Below, in pieces: positions 1-11,363 of a stretch of 64,000 nucleotides of DNA. The position numbers were made by a program, and so were the translations under genes. The first letter of the stretch is position 1. Each line of letters begins with the position of its first letter. Where the stretch lies: positions 186,001-250,000 of the forward strand of contig JACKDU010000004.1 of assembly GCA_020633335.1 (NCBI GenBank), read 5' to 3'. The notes beneath the pieces are model-generated. The model worked only from the letters and a program-made list of their open reading frames with translations. It was not told where the DNA came from and made no database searches. Source of the stretch: Myxococcales bacterium. GTDB lineage: Bacteria > Myxococcota_A > Polyangia > Nannocystales > Nannocystaceae.

Positions 1-1
1 C

Positions 2-310
2 CCGCTCGCCCCCGCGCACGGGGCCCAGCTCGCGGGCGCCGACGCCGAGGCGGCGGCGGTCTCCCGCGAGTGCACGCTGGGGGGGATCCGCCTCGCCGGC
101 AAGGTCAAGGTCGTCGACGCCTTCGCCGATCTCAAGGTCAAGGTCGTCGACTCGTTCCCCGACCTCAAGGTCCGCTGGGTCGACGCCTTCCCCGACGAGT
201 GCGGCCGCTGGCAGAAGGTCGACGCCTTCCCCGACTTCACGATCCAGCTGGTCGACGCCTTCCCCGACCTGACGATCCGCGAGGTCGACGCCTTCCCCGG
301 CCTGCCCTGA
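2..310 (+). CDS. C-terminal part of a VDAFPDL-repeat protein (7(1) septoil-knot-like), 5'-truncated by window edge
   Basis: The frame is open from the first bases and stops at TGA 308-310, giving about 102 residues with no visible start. The last ~70 residues are six short repeats of roughly 10 residues built on V-D-[AS]-F-P-D-[LF]-[KT]-[VI]; the third carries an insertion (FPDECGRWQ). A short Ala-rich stretch and a Cys precede the repeats. This spacing resembles the Pfam domain known as the 7(1) septoil knot, in which strand repeats are predicted to form a deep topological knot. I recognise it from memory only. The function of that family is unknown to me. The gene ends 12 bp before the SRAP gene, so the two may be co-transcribed. 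Confidence 0.6.
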   Translation, partial: PLAPAHGAQLAGADAEAAAVSRECTLGGIRLAGKVKVVDAFADLKVKVVDSFPDLKVRWVDAFPDECGRWQKVDAFPDFTIQLVDAFPDLTIREVDAFPGLP

Positions 311-322
311 GGAGCACCTCCA

Positions 323-1042
323 ATGTGCGGACGCTACACCCTCACTCGCCACAGCCTCCGCGAGGTCGCCGAGATCCTCGAGGCCGAGCTCGACCCTGAC
401 CTCGAGGCCGCCTACCGGCCGCGCTACAACGTCGCCCCGACCAACCTCTGCTGGCTGGTGGTCGACGAGGGCGGCCACCGGCAGATCGCCGCCGGCCGCT
501 GGGGCTTCCCGATCCCCTACGGGCCGCGCGCGGACGATCCGGTCGGCATGATCAACGCCCGGGCCGAGACCGCCGCCGACAAGCCGAGCTTCCGCGACGC
601 CTTCGTCCGCGGCCGCTGCGGGGTGATCGCCGACGGCTTCTTCGAGTGGGCGGGCCCCAAGGGGCGACGCCAGCCGATCTGGTTCCACCCGCCGAGCGGC
701 GAGCTCCTGGTCTTCGCCGGCCTCTGGCGCGAGCACGCCGACGCCGACACCGGTGAGGTCGAGCGCCGCTTCACGATCCTGACGACCGAGGCCAACGCCC
801 TGGTCGAGCCGACCCACGCCCGCATGCCGGCGATCCTCCCGAGCCAGAGCCTCGGCCCCTGGCTGCAGCCGCCGCCGCGGGGGGCCCGCAAGCCCGAGCT
901 GATGCGCCTGAGCGCCGGCCTCCGCGGGCTCCTGCGGCCGGCCGACAACTCGCTGCTGGTGGCGACGCCGGTCTCCAACCGGGTGAGCAACGTCCGCAAC
1001 GACGACCCGGGCTGCGTCGAGGGCGAGCGCCTCCTCTTCTGA
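323..1042 (+). CDS. SRAP family protein (YedK/HMCES-type abasic-site DNA-protein crosslinker)
   Basis: 239 residues, the usual size for SOS response-associated peptidases. It begins MCGRYTLT, so after Met removal Cys2 is the N-terminal nucleophile that forms a thiazolidine with abasic sites in ssDNA in this family. The conserved Asn is in YNVAPT, the Glu in DGFFEWAG, and the His in THARMPAI. The fold normally shields abasic sites in cytoplasmic DNA. GGAG at 311-314 is a good ribosome binding site and fixes the ATG at 323, which is needed because Cys must be residue 2. It lies 12 bp after the septoil-knot-like gene. About 170 bp without a gene follow. Confidence 0.93.
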   Translation: MCGRYTLTRHSLREVAEILEAELDPDLEAAYRPRYNVAPTNLCWLVVDEGGHRQIAAGRWGFPIPYGPRADDPVGMINARAETAADKPSFRDAFVRGRCGVIADGFFEWAGPKGRRQPIWFHPPSGELLVFAGLWREHADADTGEVERRFTILTTEANALVEPTHARMPAILPSQSLGPWLQPPPRGARKPELMRLSAGLRGLLRPADNSLLVATPVSNRVSNVRNDDPGCVEGERLLF

Positions 1043-1214
1043 TCGGGAGCTGCCCGCCGCGACCTGTCCTTCGCGCCAGGGGTGCGGGCCAACGCCAGGC
1101 GCGCCATCCGCGCACACACCAACTCATGACGGGGATCTCCGCCTTGTGCGCGCGGTCGATCTTCGGGAACCTCCTGGGGCCGGTCGACGTAGTCGAGTGG
1201 CCCAAGGAGACCTC

Positions 1215-4271
<3,057 letters not shown>

Positions 4272-4281
4272 GCTCGGGGCG

Positions 4282-4854
4282 ATGGCCGGCGCGATCGAGT
4301 ACCCAGTAAGGACGCCGGCCGCCTACTGGGTGGTCTTCGGGGCGCTCTGCGCCCTCTGCCTCGCGGCCGTCGGCGCCCTCCTGCCCTACCTCCGGCTCGC
4401 CTCGCTCAGCCAGCTCGCGCTGCTCCTCGGCCTGGCGGTCGCGCCCGCGCTCTACCTCCGGGTCTCGCGGGAGTACCGGGGGAGCGGGGCGATCCGCCTG
4501 GCGCTCGGCTCGATCGTCGTCCCTGATCTCCGCGGCCAGCCGCTCACCTTCACGAGCGACGACGTGCGCGTCACGGTCACCCCGGTCGCGGTGCGCTTCA
4601 CCCTCTTCGGGATCGGCGTCGGCGACCTCGCGCGCGGCAAGGTGATCGAGGTGGTCGGCCCGGCCGGGCAGCGACGCCTCTCGACCCTCGCGCTCGCGGA
4701 GCCCGACCACGGGGAGGCGCTGATCGAGGATCTCGAGCGGGTCCTCCGCGGCGAGGCCCCGCGGGGCCCGAGCGCCCCGCCGGTCTGGCGCCCGCCGAAG
4801 CCGCTGGAGCGCTACGAGGAGGAGCTCGAGCGCGAGCTCGCGGCCCTCGACTGA
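4282..4854 (+). CDS. Hypothetical membrane protein with two N-terminal TM segments
   Basis: 190 residues, starting 10 bp after the M16 protease gene and probably co-transcribed with it. Two hydrophobic segments (about residues 14-35 and 41-57) are followed by a soluble domain of mixed beta character (residues 70-150) and a Pro/Glu-rich tail. The pattern resembles small membrane proteins with a PH-like cytosolic domain, but I see no diagnostic motif. No function is assigned. Confidence 0.7.
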   Translation: MAGAIEYPVRTPAAYWVVFGALCALCLAAVGALLPYLRLASLSQLALLLGLAVAPALYLRVSREYRGSGAIRLALGSIVVPDLRGQPLTFTSDDVRVTVTPVAVRFTLFGIGVGDLARGKVIEVVGPAGQRRLSTLALAEPDHGEALIEDLERVLRGEAPRGPSAPPVWRPPKPLERYEEELERELAALD

Positions 4855-4935
4855 GGCGCACACCCGCAGATCGACGCGAAGCCGCAGCGCGGCGCCCATC
4901 TCGGGCGGGCCCGCATGCGGCTCCGCTTCAAATGG

Positions 4936-4953
4936 GTCGCTCGCGCGAGCGAC
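4936..4953. repeat. Perfect 18-bp palindrome at a convergent gene end
   Basis: GTCGCTCGC is followed directly by its exact reverse complement, so the 18 bases are self-complementary. It sits between the ends of two convergent genes (+ gene ending 4854, - gene ending 4953) and touches the stop codon of the latter. It could form a cruciform, act as a terminator stem or bind a dimeric protein. No T-tract follows. Confidence 0.4.
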
Positions 4954-5243
4954 TAGGCGAGGATCTCGTCGAGCTTCTCGGTGATCTTCGACTCGACCTT
5001 CCCCTTGGCCGCCCGCAGGAGGAAGGGGAGATCGACGGCGACGTGGACCTCGCGCTCGGAGACGGCGACCTTGCCCGTGGTCCCCTTGGCCATGCCGCTC
5101 GGCGCGTTGAAGGCGATCGCGTCGCCCTGCCAGCTCCACTGGAGGCCGAGCTTCTCCTGCATCGACTTCGCCAGGCTCTCGGCCTTGCTCTTGGCGGTCT
5201 CCTTGTCGAACGAGTGGGGGCGGCGGATATCGATGGTGGCCAT
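4953..5243 (-). CDS. Polyhydroxyalkanoic acid system family protein (PHA_gran_rgn type)
   Basis: 96 residues, matching the ~90-100 aa family. The order is MATIDIRRPH, a Lys/Ala/Glu helix (residues 14-35), WSWQGDAIAFN, then a beta segment ending in a hydrophobic/Lys helix. This is the pattern of small proteins linked to PHA granules or found as conserved orphans in proteobacteria. No PHA synthase or phasin is in the window, so a granule role is family inference only. A purine-rich AGGAGAG lies just upstream of the ATG. Confidence 0.7.
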   Translation of the reverse strand: MATIDIRRPHSFDKETAKSKAESLAKSMQEKLGLQWSWQGDAIAFNAPSGMAKGTTGKVAVSEREVHVAVDLPFLLRAAKGKVESKITEKLDEILA

Positions 5244-5357
5244 GTCTCTCTCCTGGGACCGGGCCCGGGGGGCGCGGTCCGGGAGTTGTAGCGGCTCGGC
5301 GCGACATTCCCAAGCCCCCGTCGCAAGCGGCGGGGGCGCGTGAGCAAGGCCACGCGC

Positions 5358-6946
5358 TCAGCGTCGGCGGCGGCCGAGGAGGATGAGCAAGAGCGCGAGC
5401 GCGGGCGGCCCCGCAGGCCGACGCCCGGCCCCGCAGGCGCAGCCGCCCTCGTCCCCGCCGCCGCCGCCGCCCGCGGTCGCGCTGCCGCCGTCGCTGCTGC
5501 TGCCGACCCCGCCGCTGCTCCCGCCCCCGCTGCTCCCGCCCCCGCTGCTGCTCCGCCCGAGTCGCCCGTGCTCCCGCCCGTGCCGCCCGTGCTCCCGCCA
5601 CCGGTGCTCCCGCCCGTGCCGCTGCTCCCGTCGGTCTCGCCCCCGCTGGTCTCGCCAGCCGGCTCCGGGCAGGGGAAGGTCGCCTTGAAGTCGACCGGCA
5701 GCGGGCCCGGGCCGAGCTCGGCGATCCGCTCGAGCGCGCCCGCGTGGGGCGGGCCGCCCCGAGGGTTGCCGCAGAAGTCGTCAGTGAGCTCGGCCAGCGT
5801 CGGCGCCGCGCCCATGCTCAGGAGCGGTGAGTCGGCGACCGGCCAGAGGTCGCGGCTGGGCGCGTCGACCCAGCAGCTCGCCGGATCCGCGCACTCGACG
5901 TTGCCGGCCATGATCACCCCGGGGATCACCGCCGGCAGCGGCGGCCCCTGCCCCGCCGCCTGCCAGGCCGCGTTGCCCGTGAGCTCGAGCTCCTTGTCGG
6001 CGGCCCAATCGCTGAGGCGGATCGCCGGCCCGGCGTCGCCGATCACGGTGTTGCCGATCACCCGGATCGACCGGATGAGGCCGCGGTCCTGGTAGTCGTA
6101 GACGTAGATCCCGCCCTCGGCCCCGCCGACGACGATGTTGTTGCGGACGATCGCCGGGCCGCCGGCGACCTCGAGGGTCGCGTTGTTGCGCGAGCCGATC
6201 ACCAGGTTGCGCTCGATCAGGTTCTCGGGGGCGAAGATCCCCTCCTCGAAGCCATAGACCGTGATCCCCGGCCCCTTGGTGTCGAAGATGACGTTGTCCG
6301 TGATCTCCCCGTTGGAGCCCAGCTTGACCTCGAGGCCGTAGCCGACGTTCGCCGAGTCGACGCCCTCGATCAGGTTGCCGACGATCGAATAGTAGGAAGA
6401 GACGCAGGAGCCGTCGTGGCAGCCGAGGTAGATCCCGGTCGCCTGGAGGTCCTCGAAGTGGTTGTCGATGATCGCCACGTTCTCGGTGTCGGTGGTGTTG
6501 GCCGAGATCGAGATCCCGCCGATCTGGAAGAAGTGGTTGCGTCGGATCAGGATCTGCGCGCCGCTCTTGATCTTGATCGCGTCGATGTCCGGCATCGTCG
6601 GTCCGAAGCGGATCCCATCGATCACGATCCAGCCCGCGCTCACGTCGATCACGTTCGAGCTCTGACCCTCGTAGACGATCGCCGTCTCCTGATCGGGGTC
6701 CTGAGCCCGGAGGATCTTCGAGACGTCGCCGTCGCCGCCCTTCGAGAGGACGCAGGGCCCCTGGTGGATCCCCGGCAGGAGGACGACCTCGTCGCCGGGG
6801 AGCGCGACGTCGTTGAAGGCGGCGCAGAAGTCGTCGCCCGGGGCGATCAGGATCTCCGCGGCGTCGGCGATCGTCGGCGCGCCGGCGACGATCGTCAGGA
6901 GCGCGAGGGAGACGTGGTGCCGGGATCGTGACGTGCGCCTTCGCAT
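5358..6946 (-). CDS. Secreted right-handed parallel beta-helix protein with MYXO-CTERM-like anchor (apparent frameshift near 5545-5560)
   Basis: Start ATG 6944-6946 gives an Arg-rich signal peptide ending near TIADAAE. Residues ~30-370 form a pectate-lyase-like beta-helix, with repeated N-x-[IV]-x-[GDN] rungs such as GNLIEG, DNVIFD and RNLVIG. A Gly/Ser/Thr linker follows. In the linker the frame slips: the upstream frame runs on into Ala/Arg-rich nonsense. With one base added near 5550 the frame instead reads Ser/Gly repeats, then GGCACGAG, a hydrophobic LALLLILLG segment and RRRR, stopping at 5358. Cys, hydrophobic segment and Arg cluster match the MYXO-CTERM sorting signal, so the protein is probably surface-anchored. 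The missing base is best explained as a consensus error in a G-rich repeat. Confidence 0.8.
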
Positions 6947-7090
6947 GCGACCGATCTTTCCATGGTTGCGCCGACCCGAATGCGCACGCTTTGCCCGCCG
7001 CGGGCGCCCCCGCGCGCGACGCCGCGACCCGGGGGTTGAGCCCCCCGGCGCGGTCGGGTATGGGTGGCCGCGACACGAGGAGAGCGAGCG

Positions 7091-8416
7091 GTGGCGAGAC
7101 GAAGCAAGTGGGCGGGGCGGAGCGCGGCGATCGGCGCGCTCCTCGGGATCTGGACGGCCGCCGGCCCGGCGCTCGCGGCCCCGCGCGAGGCGGTCGACGG
7201 CGAGGTCGCGGCCTGGATCAACGAGCACATCTCCTCGGTGATCCCCGGCCTCGGCGAGGTCTTCCTCGACAACGAGGTCTGGCGCTACATCTTCGCGGTC
7301 GCCACGCTGATCCCCGTCGTCCTCCTCCGCCGGGTGCTGATGCGGATGGTGATGCGGACGCTCAAGACGATCACCTCGCGCACCCGCACCGAGCTCGATG
7401 ATCAGCTCGTCGCCGCCCTCAACCCGCCGCTCGGCTACTTCCTCGCCTTCGCCGGCCTCTACCTCGCGTCCCGCTGGCTGATCCTCGAGGCCTCGCTCGA
7501 CGAGGGCGTCTGGTCGCTCCTCCGCCTCGCCGGGATCTTCTGCGCCGGCTGGGCGCTGCTCCGGAGCACCAGCCTGATCACCGCGCTCTTCGGCAACCTC
7601 GCCAAGCGCACCGAGTCGGAGCTCGACGATCACCTGGTCCCGCTCATGGGTCGGATCGCCCGGGTGGTGATCGCCCTGATGGTGATCGTCCTGCTGATCC
7701 AGGAGCTCGGCTTCGACGTCACCGGCCTCCTCACCGGCCTCGGGGTCGGCGGCCTCGCCTTCGCGCTCGCGGCCAAGGACACCCTCGCCAACTGGTTCGG
7801 CGCGCTGATGATCTACACCGACCGCCCCTTCGACGTCGGCGACTGGGTGAAGACGCCGTCGCTCGAGGGCGTGGTCGAGGAGATCGGGCTCCGCTCGACC
7901 CGGATCCGGACCTTCGCCAAGACCGTGATCTCGGTGCCCAACTCGACCCTCGCCAACGAGGTCGTCGAGAACTTCTCGCGGATGCCGAAGCGCCGGGTCT
8001 ACTTCAACCTCGGGGTCACCTACGCGACCTCGCCGGCGATGATGCGCGAGGCGGTCGCGCGGATCGAGGACATCCTCCGCGGCCACGCCGAGGTCGATCA
8101 GTCCTTCTGGCTGGTGAAGTTCACCGACTTCGGCGACTCGGCGCTGAAGATCATGCTCTACTACTTCACCGACACCACCGACTGGGCGCGCTACCTCCAG
8201 ATCCGCGGCGACATCAACCTGATGATCATGGACGCGCTCGCCGAGCTCGGGGTCGGGATCGCCTTCCCGAGCCAGAGCGTCTACCTCGAGCAGGTCGACC
8301 GCGAGGAGCTCCGCCGCCTCGACGCCCGCGCCCGCGAGCTCCACAGCGCGCGGGTCAAGGTCAACGATCACCACGACCTGGCGGTCGCGCCGGCCAACGG
8401 CCTCGGCGAGGGGTGA
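7091..8416 (+). CDS. MscS family small-conductance mechanosensitive ion channel
   Basis: About 441 residues from GTG 7091, chosen because GAGGAGAG lies at 7077-7084. An upstream in-frame GTG at 7064 is possible. A signal-peptide-like N-terminus (GIWTAAGPALA) is followed by several TM helices, then the pore-lining helix region (GLGVGGLAFALAAKDTLANW) and the MscS beta domain (DRPFDVGDWV, VEEIGLRSTRIRT, VPNSTLANEVVEN). Such channels sit in the inner membrane and release solutes on hypo-osmotic shock. The predicted signal peptide and extra helices place it with larger MscS variants. Confidence 0.93.
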   Translation: MARRSKWAGRSAAIGALLGIWTAAGPALAAPREAVDGEVAAWINEHISSVIPGLGEVFLDNEVWRYIFAVATLIPVVLLRRVLMRMVMRTLKTITSRTRTELDDQLVAALNPPLGYFLAFAGLYLASRWLILEASLDEGVWSLLRLAGIFCAGWALLRSTSLITALFGNLAKRTESELDDHLVPLMGRIARVVIALMVIVLLIQELGFDVTGLLTGLGVGGLAFALAAKDTLANWFGALMIYTDRPFDVGDWVKTPSLEGVVEEIGLRSTRIRTFAKTVISVPNSTLANEVVENFSRMPKRRVYFNLGVTYATSPAMMREAVARIEDILRGHAEVDQSFWLVKFTDFGDSALKIMLYYFTDTTDWARYLQIRGDINLMIMDALAELGVGIAFPSQSVYLEQVDREELRRLDARARELHSARVKVNDHHDLAVAPANGLGEG

Positions 8417-8483
8417 GGGCGTCGTGGGGGTCGCCGCGGCACCCGGAGCGGACGACCCGCTGCGGGAGGCGACGGCGCTCCGA

Positions 8484-9956
8484 TCAGAGGAGGTCGCTGA
8501 GCTTGATCGCGATCCCGAAGATCCCGAGGCACATCTCGTCGAGGGTCTCCTCGCCGAGGTAGACGTCGACCGGCGCGTCGAGCCCCTGCTCCTGGAGCGC
8601 CCGGAGGACGAAGGGGTTGCTCATCGAGTTGTTGTAGTCGCAGCGGACGTGGACCTCGTCGCCGGCGCGGGCGACCGGCACCTCGTCGAGCGGGGCGTCG
8701 TACTGGTAGGCGCGCTGCCAGCCGAAGTCCCAGGTCGGCGTCTCGACCAGGCACTCCTCCGCCGGCTCGCCGGGGAGCGGGTTGCCCCGCTTGAGCGAGA
8801 CCTTCATGGCGGTGCCGACGTAGTGCATGTGGGTGCCGGCGGCGAAGACCCGCACGTCGGGGTAGCCCTGGCCGATCTTGATGATCATCGACTCGCGGTG
8901 ATCGGCGACCCCGGCGGGGATCTTGAAGATCGGGTCGCCGCCCCCGTCGTTCGGCCCGGGCTGGAGGCCGGAGCCGTCGGCCCGGTGCTTGCCGTCGTTG
9001 CCGGCGAAGGAGAGGAGGCCGACGTAGGTCGGCAGGCCGTCGAAGTACTTGAGATCGATCGACGTCGAGTCGTCGACCTCCGGCCCCGCGCCGGTCGGGT
9101 GGTAGTGCATGTTGAAGATCAGGCGGCCGCCCGCCGGGATCCGGAAGGCGACGTCGGGCGGGGCGCGGAAGGCCGCCATCCCGGGCGCCCAGGCGCCCAT
9201 CAGCGAGGTCGGCGCGTCGACGCCGGCGCCGCCGAAGCAGTCGAACTTGCCGTCCTGATCGGCGATGTCGGCCGACGCGCCCTCCTCGTCGATGTAGATC
9301 ACGACGTGGTGGACGATCTTCGAGTTGCCGGCGTTGATCTGGAAGCCCGAGATCCACTGGTCGAGGGTCGCGTTGCCGGGATCCACCGAGTAGCAGACGA
9401 ACGAGTCGTTCTTGCCGTCGATCGTCGACGGGCTCGGGATCGTCAGGCGGACGTCGGCGTCGTCGAGGACGAGCGAGGGCGGCTCGGGGAGCGGGGTGGC
9501 CATCGTCGGATCGCCCTCCGGCGCGCCGGCGTCGGCCCAGGCACGGAGGAGCGCCTTCTCGTCCTCATTGAGGCGGAGGTCGTCCTTCCAGCCGAAGCGC
9601 GGCTGGCACTCCTCGGTGTCGTCGGCGAGGAAGGGCGGCATGGTCCCGTCCTCGACCGTGTCGGCGACCAGCGGCGCCCAGGCCTTGGCCGACTCGTAGG
9701 TGCTCAGCTCGAAGGGGGCGATGCCGCCGTCGACGTGGCACGAGCCGCAGCGCGCGGTCACCAGCGGGGCGACGTCCTGATACCAGGTCGGCGCCAGGGC
9801 GCCGCCGGTGTCGGTCGCCGTCCCGCCCTCGCTGTCCGCTCCGGAGGTCGTCGTGGCGGTCGCGGCCGTCGCTGCGCTGGTGTCTTCGCCGCCGCTGCAT
9901 GCGGCGACGAGTGAGAGCAGCGCGAGGACGCGGAGCGGAGCGGAGGCAGAGGGCAT
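8484..9956 (-). CDS. Lipoprotein: c-type heme motif plus copper type II ascorbate-dependent monooxygenase-like domains
   Basis: 490 residues. Lipobox Cys20 (VAAC) is followed by a Ser/Thr/Gly linker. A heme-binding C-G-S-C-H (residues 70-74) lies in a cytochrome-like segment with a downstream MPPF. Residues ~160-490 show the PHM/dopamine-beta-monooxygenase copper pattern: His-His 216-217, HYH 284-286, HMH 376-378 and Met445 in CDYNNSM. In PHM the equivalent residues bind the CuH and CuM sites. The protein is therefore a predicted envelope redox enzyme hydroxylating an unknown substrate, with heme as electron entry in place of ascorbate. The substrate and electron donor are inference. Confidence 0.85.
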   Translation of the reverse strand: MPSASAPLRVLALLSLVAACSGGEDTSAATAATATTTSGADSEGGTATDTGGALAPTWYQDVAPLVTARCGSCHVDGGIAPFELSTYESAKAWAPLVADTVEDGTMPPFLADDTEECQPRFGWKDDLRLNEDEKALLRAWADAGAPEGDPTMATPLPEPPSLVLDDADVRLTIPSPSTIDGKNDSFVCYSVDPGNATLDQWISGFQINAGNSKIVHHVVIYIDEEGASADIADQDGKFDCFGGAGVDAPTSLMGAWAPGMAAFRAPPDVAFRIPAGGRLIFNMHYHPTGAGPEVDDSTSIDLKYFDGLPTYVGLLSFAGNDGKHRADGSGLQPGPNDGGGDPIFKIPAGVADHRESMIIKIGQGYPDVRVFAAGTHMHYVGTAMKVSLKRGNPLPGEPAEECLVETPTWDFGWQRAYQYDAPLDEVPVARAGDEVHVRCDYNNSMSNPFVLRALQEQGLDAPVDVYLGEETLDEMCLGIFGIAIKLSDLL

Positions 9957-10050
9957 CGCTGCACGCTACGGGAAGAGGATACCTGCCGCAAGGTGAAGGA
10001 CCTCCCGCGCTCGTGCGCTTCCGCGCCCCTCGCACATGTCCTCGGGCGCA

Positions 10051-10097
10051 CCACCTGCACCCCCCGCCTGCGCGCCACCTGCACCCCGCCTGCATGG
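10051..10097. repeat. Imperfect tandem duplication in an intergenic gap
   Basis: A ~23-nt C-rich unit beginning CCACCTGCACCCC occurs twice back to back (10051-10074 and 10075-10097). The copies differ by the C-run length and the last bases. It lies in the 227-bp gap between two - strand genes (cyclophilin and copper monooxygenase), between the upstream gene's promoter side and the cyclophilin stop. I see no coding or RNA signal in it. Confidence 0.4.
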
Positions 10098-10183
10098 AAA
10101 TGCGGCGGTGTGCGGCAAAAATGCGACCGCAGGCGCGCGCCGTTTGACGACCCGCACCTGCGGCCCAGTGGCCTGGTGGCCTG

Positions 10184-10684
10184 CTAGAGCTGACCGCAGT
10201 CGGCGATCTCGACGCGGGCCGAGGTCGAGCCCGAGCGCGAGCCGACCGCCTCCATCGCCTTCACGACGCTCATCCCCTCGCTCACCTTGCCGAAGACGAC
10301 GTGCTTGCCGTCGAGCCAGGGGCAGGGGACCGTGGTGATGAAGAACTGCGAGCCGTTGGTCCCGGGGCCGGCGTTGGCCATCGAGAGGAGGCCGGGCTCG
10401 GTGTGGCTCAGCTTGAAGTTCTCGTCCTCGAACTTCGCGCCGTAGATCGACTTGCCGCCGGTGCCGTTGCCGCGGGTGAAGTCGCCGCCCTGGCACATGA
10501 ACTGCTGGATGATCCGGTGGAAGTGCGAGCCCTTGTAGCCGAAGCCCTTCTCGCCGGTGCAGAGGGCGCGGAAGTTCTCGGCGGTCTTCGGGACCACGTC
10601 GGCGAAGAGCTCGAAGACGATGCGACCAGCGTCCTTGTCGCCGATCTTGATGTCGAAGTAGACGTACGGGTTGCCTGTAGCCAT
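10184..10684 (-). CDS. Cyclophilin-type peptidyl-prolyl cis-trans isomerase, eukaryote-like
   Basis: 166 residues, the size of single-domain CypA. The active-site signature is intact: FHRII, QFMCQGGDF, GTGGKSIYG, LSMANAGPGTNGSQFFIT, WLDGKHVVFG and the ending IADCGQL. These contain the catalytic Arg, Phe, Gln, Trp and His of human CypA. There is no signal peptide, so it is cytoplasmic. The sequence is much closer to eukaryotic CypA than to bacterial PpiA/PpiB. I chose the ATG at 10684 because GAGGA lies just upstream. It is probably a monocistronic - strand gene. Confidence 0.95.
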   Translation of the reverse strand: MATGNPYVYFDIKIGDKDAGRIVFELFADVVPKTAENFRALCTGEKGFGYKGSHFHRIIQQFMCQGGDFTRGNGTGGKSIYGAKFEDENFKLSHTEPGLLSMANAGPGTNGSQFFITTVPCPWLDGKHVVFGKVSEGMSVVKAMEAVGSRSGSTSARVEIADCGQL

Positions 10685-10762
10685 TGGATCCTCGCGTGGG
10701 GACATACCCCCGCGGACCCGGCGGGCGCAACCCCGGCGCGCCCCTCCCGGTCGGACGGGCGC

Positions 10763-11360
10763 TCAGGGGGTGACCGTGACCCCCGTGAGGATCCAGTTGT
10801 TCTGGCCGTGGTTGTGGAGGTGGAAGTGGACGGGGACCCCCGCCGGCTGGGCCGTCGGCGCCGGCACGTCGACGCTGATCACCTCCGCCGGGCCAGGGAT
10901 TACGATCATCTTCTCCCAGACGATCTCACCGCCGATCAGGAGCGCGACGTGGGCGCTCGCGGGCGCGGCCGCGGTGAGGTCGTAGTGGCGGAGCTTGATC
11001 GTCAGGGTCGAGCCCGCGGGGACCGGCACCAGCCCGGGCTGGACGACCATCGCGTAGTTGCAGAAGTTGGTGTCGATCTCGAGCTCGCCCGACTCGACGA
11101 AGATCCCGGCGAGGCCGCACTCGACCGGATCAGGGCGGTGGTCCGCGAGGGGGTCGGAGGCACCGTCGACCTGCTCCCAGGCGTCGGCGATGACCAGCTC
11201 GGCGGGCTCCCCCGCCGGCCCGGTCGAGCTCGCGCCGCTCGCCTCGCTCGCGCCCTCCGTGGTCCCCTGGGGCCCGGCCGCGCAGGCGAGCGCGAGCGCG
11301 AGCGGGGCGACGCCGACGAGGCGGGGTGAGGGCGAGCGACTGGGGGGCGCGGCGCGGCAT
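10763..11360 (-). CDS. Small secreted lipoprotein of unknown function (apparent frameshift in a 6-base homopolymer near 11342-11347)
   Basis: The mature part (ending TGVTVTP, stop at 10763) is open well upstream but has no start codon in its own frame near the lipobox. The only ATG in place (11358-11360, four bases after the upstream PI-PLC-like gene) is in another frame. Removing one base of the run at 11342-11347 joins them into MPRRAP, a hydrophobic core and LALAC, then a Ser/Gly linker. That is a perfect lipoprotein signal. The ~165-residue domain is beta-rich with the motif FHLHNHGQNNW near its end, suggesting a metal- or ligand-binding beta-sandwich. I do not recognise the family. Confidence 0.6.
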
Positions 11361-11363
11361 GCC

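Noticed and set aside
6947..8374. Upstream extension of the beta-helix frame into the MscS region
   Set aside because: It is antisense to the MscS channel gene and lacks structure. The signal peptide begins at 6946.
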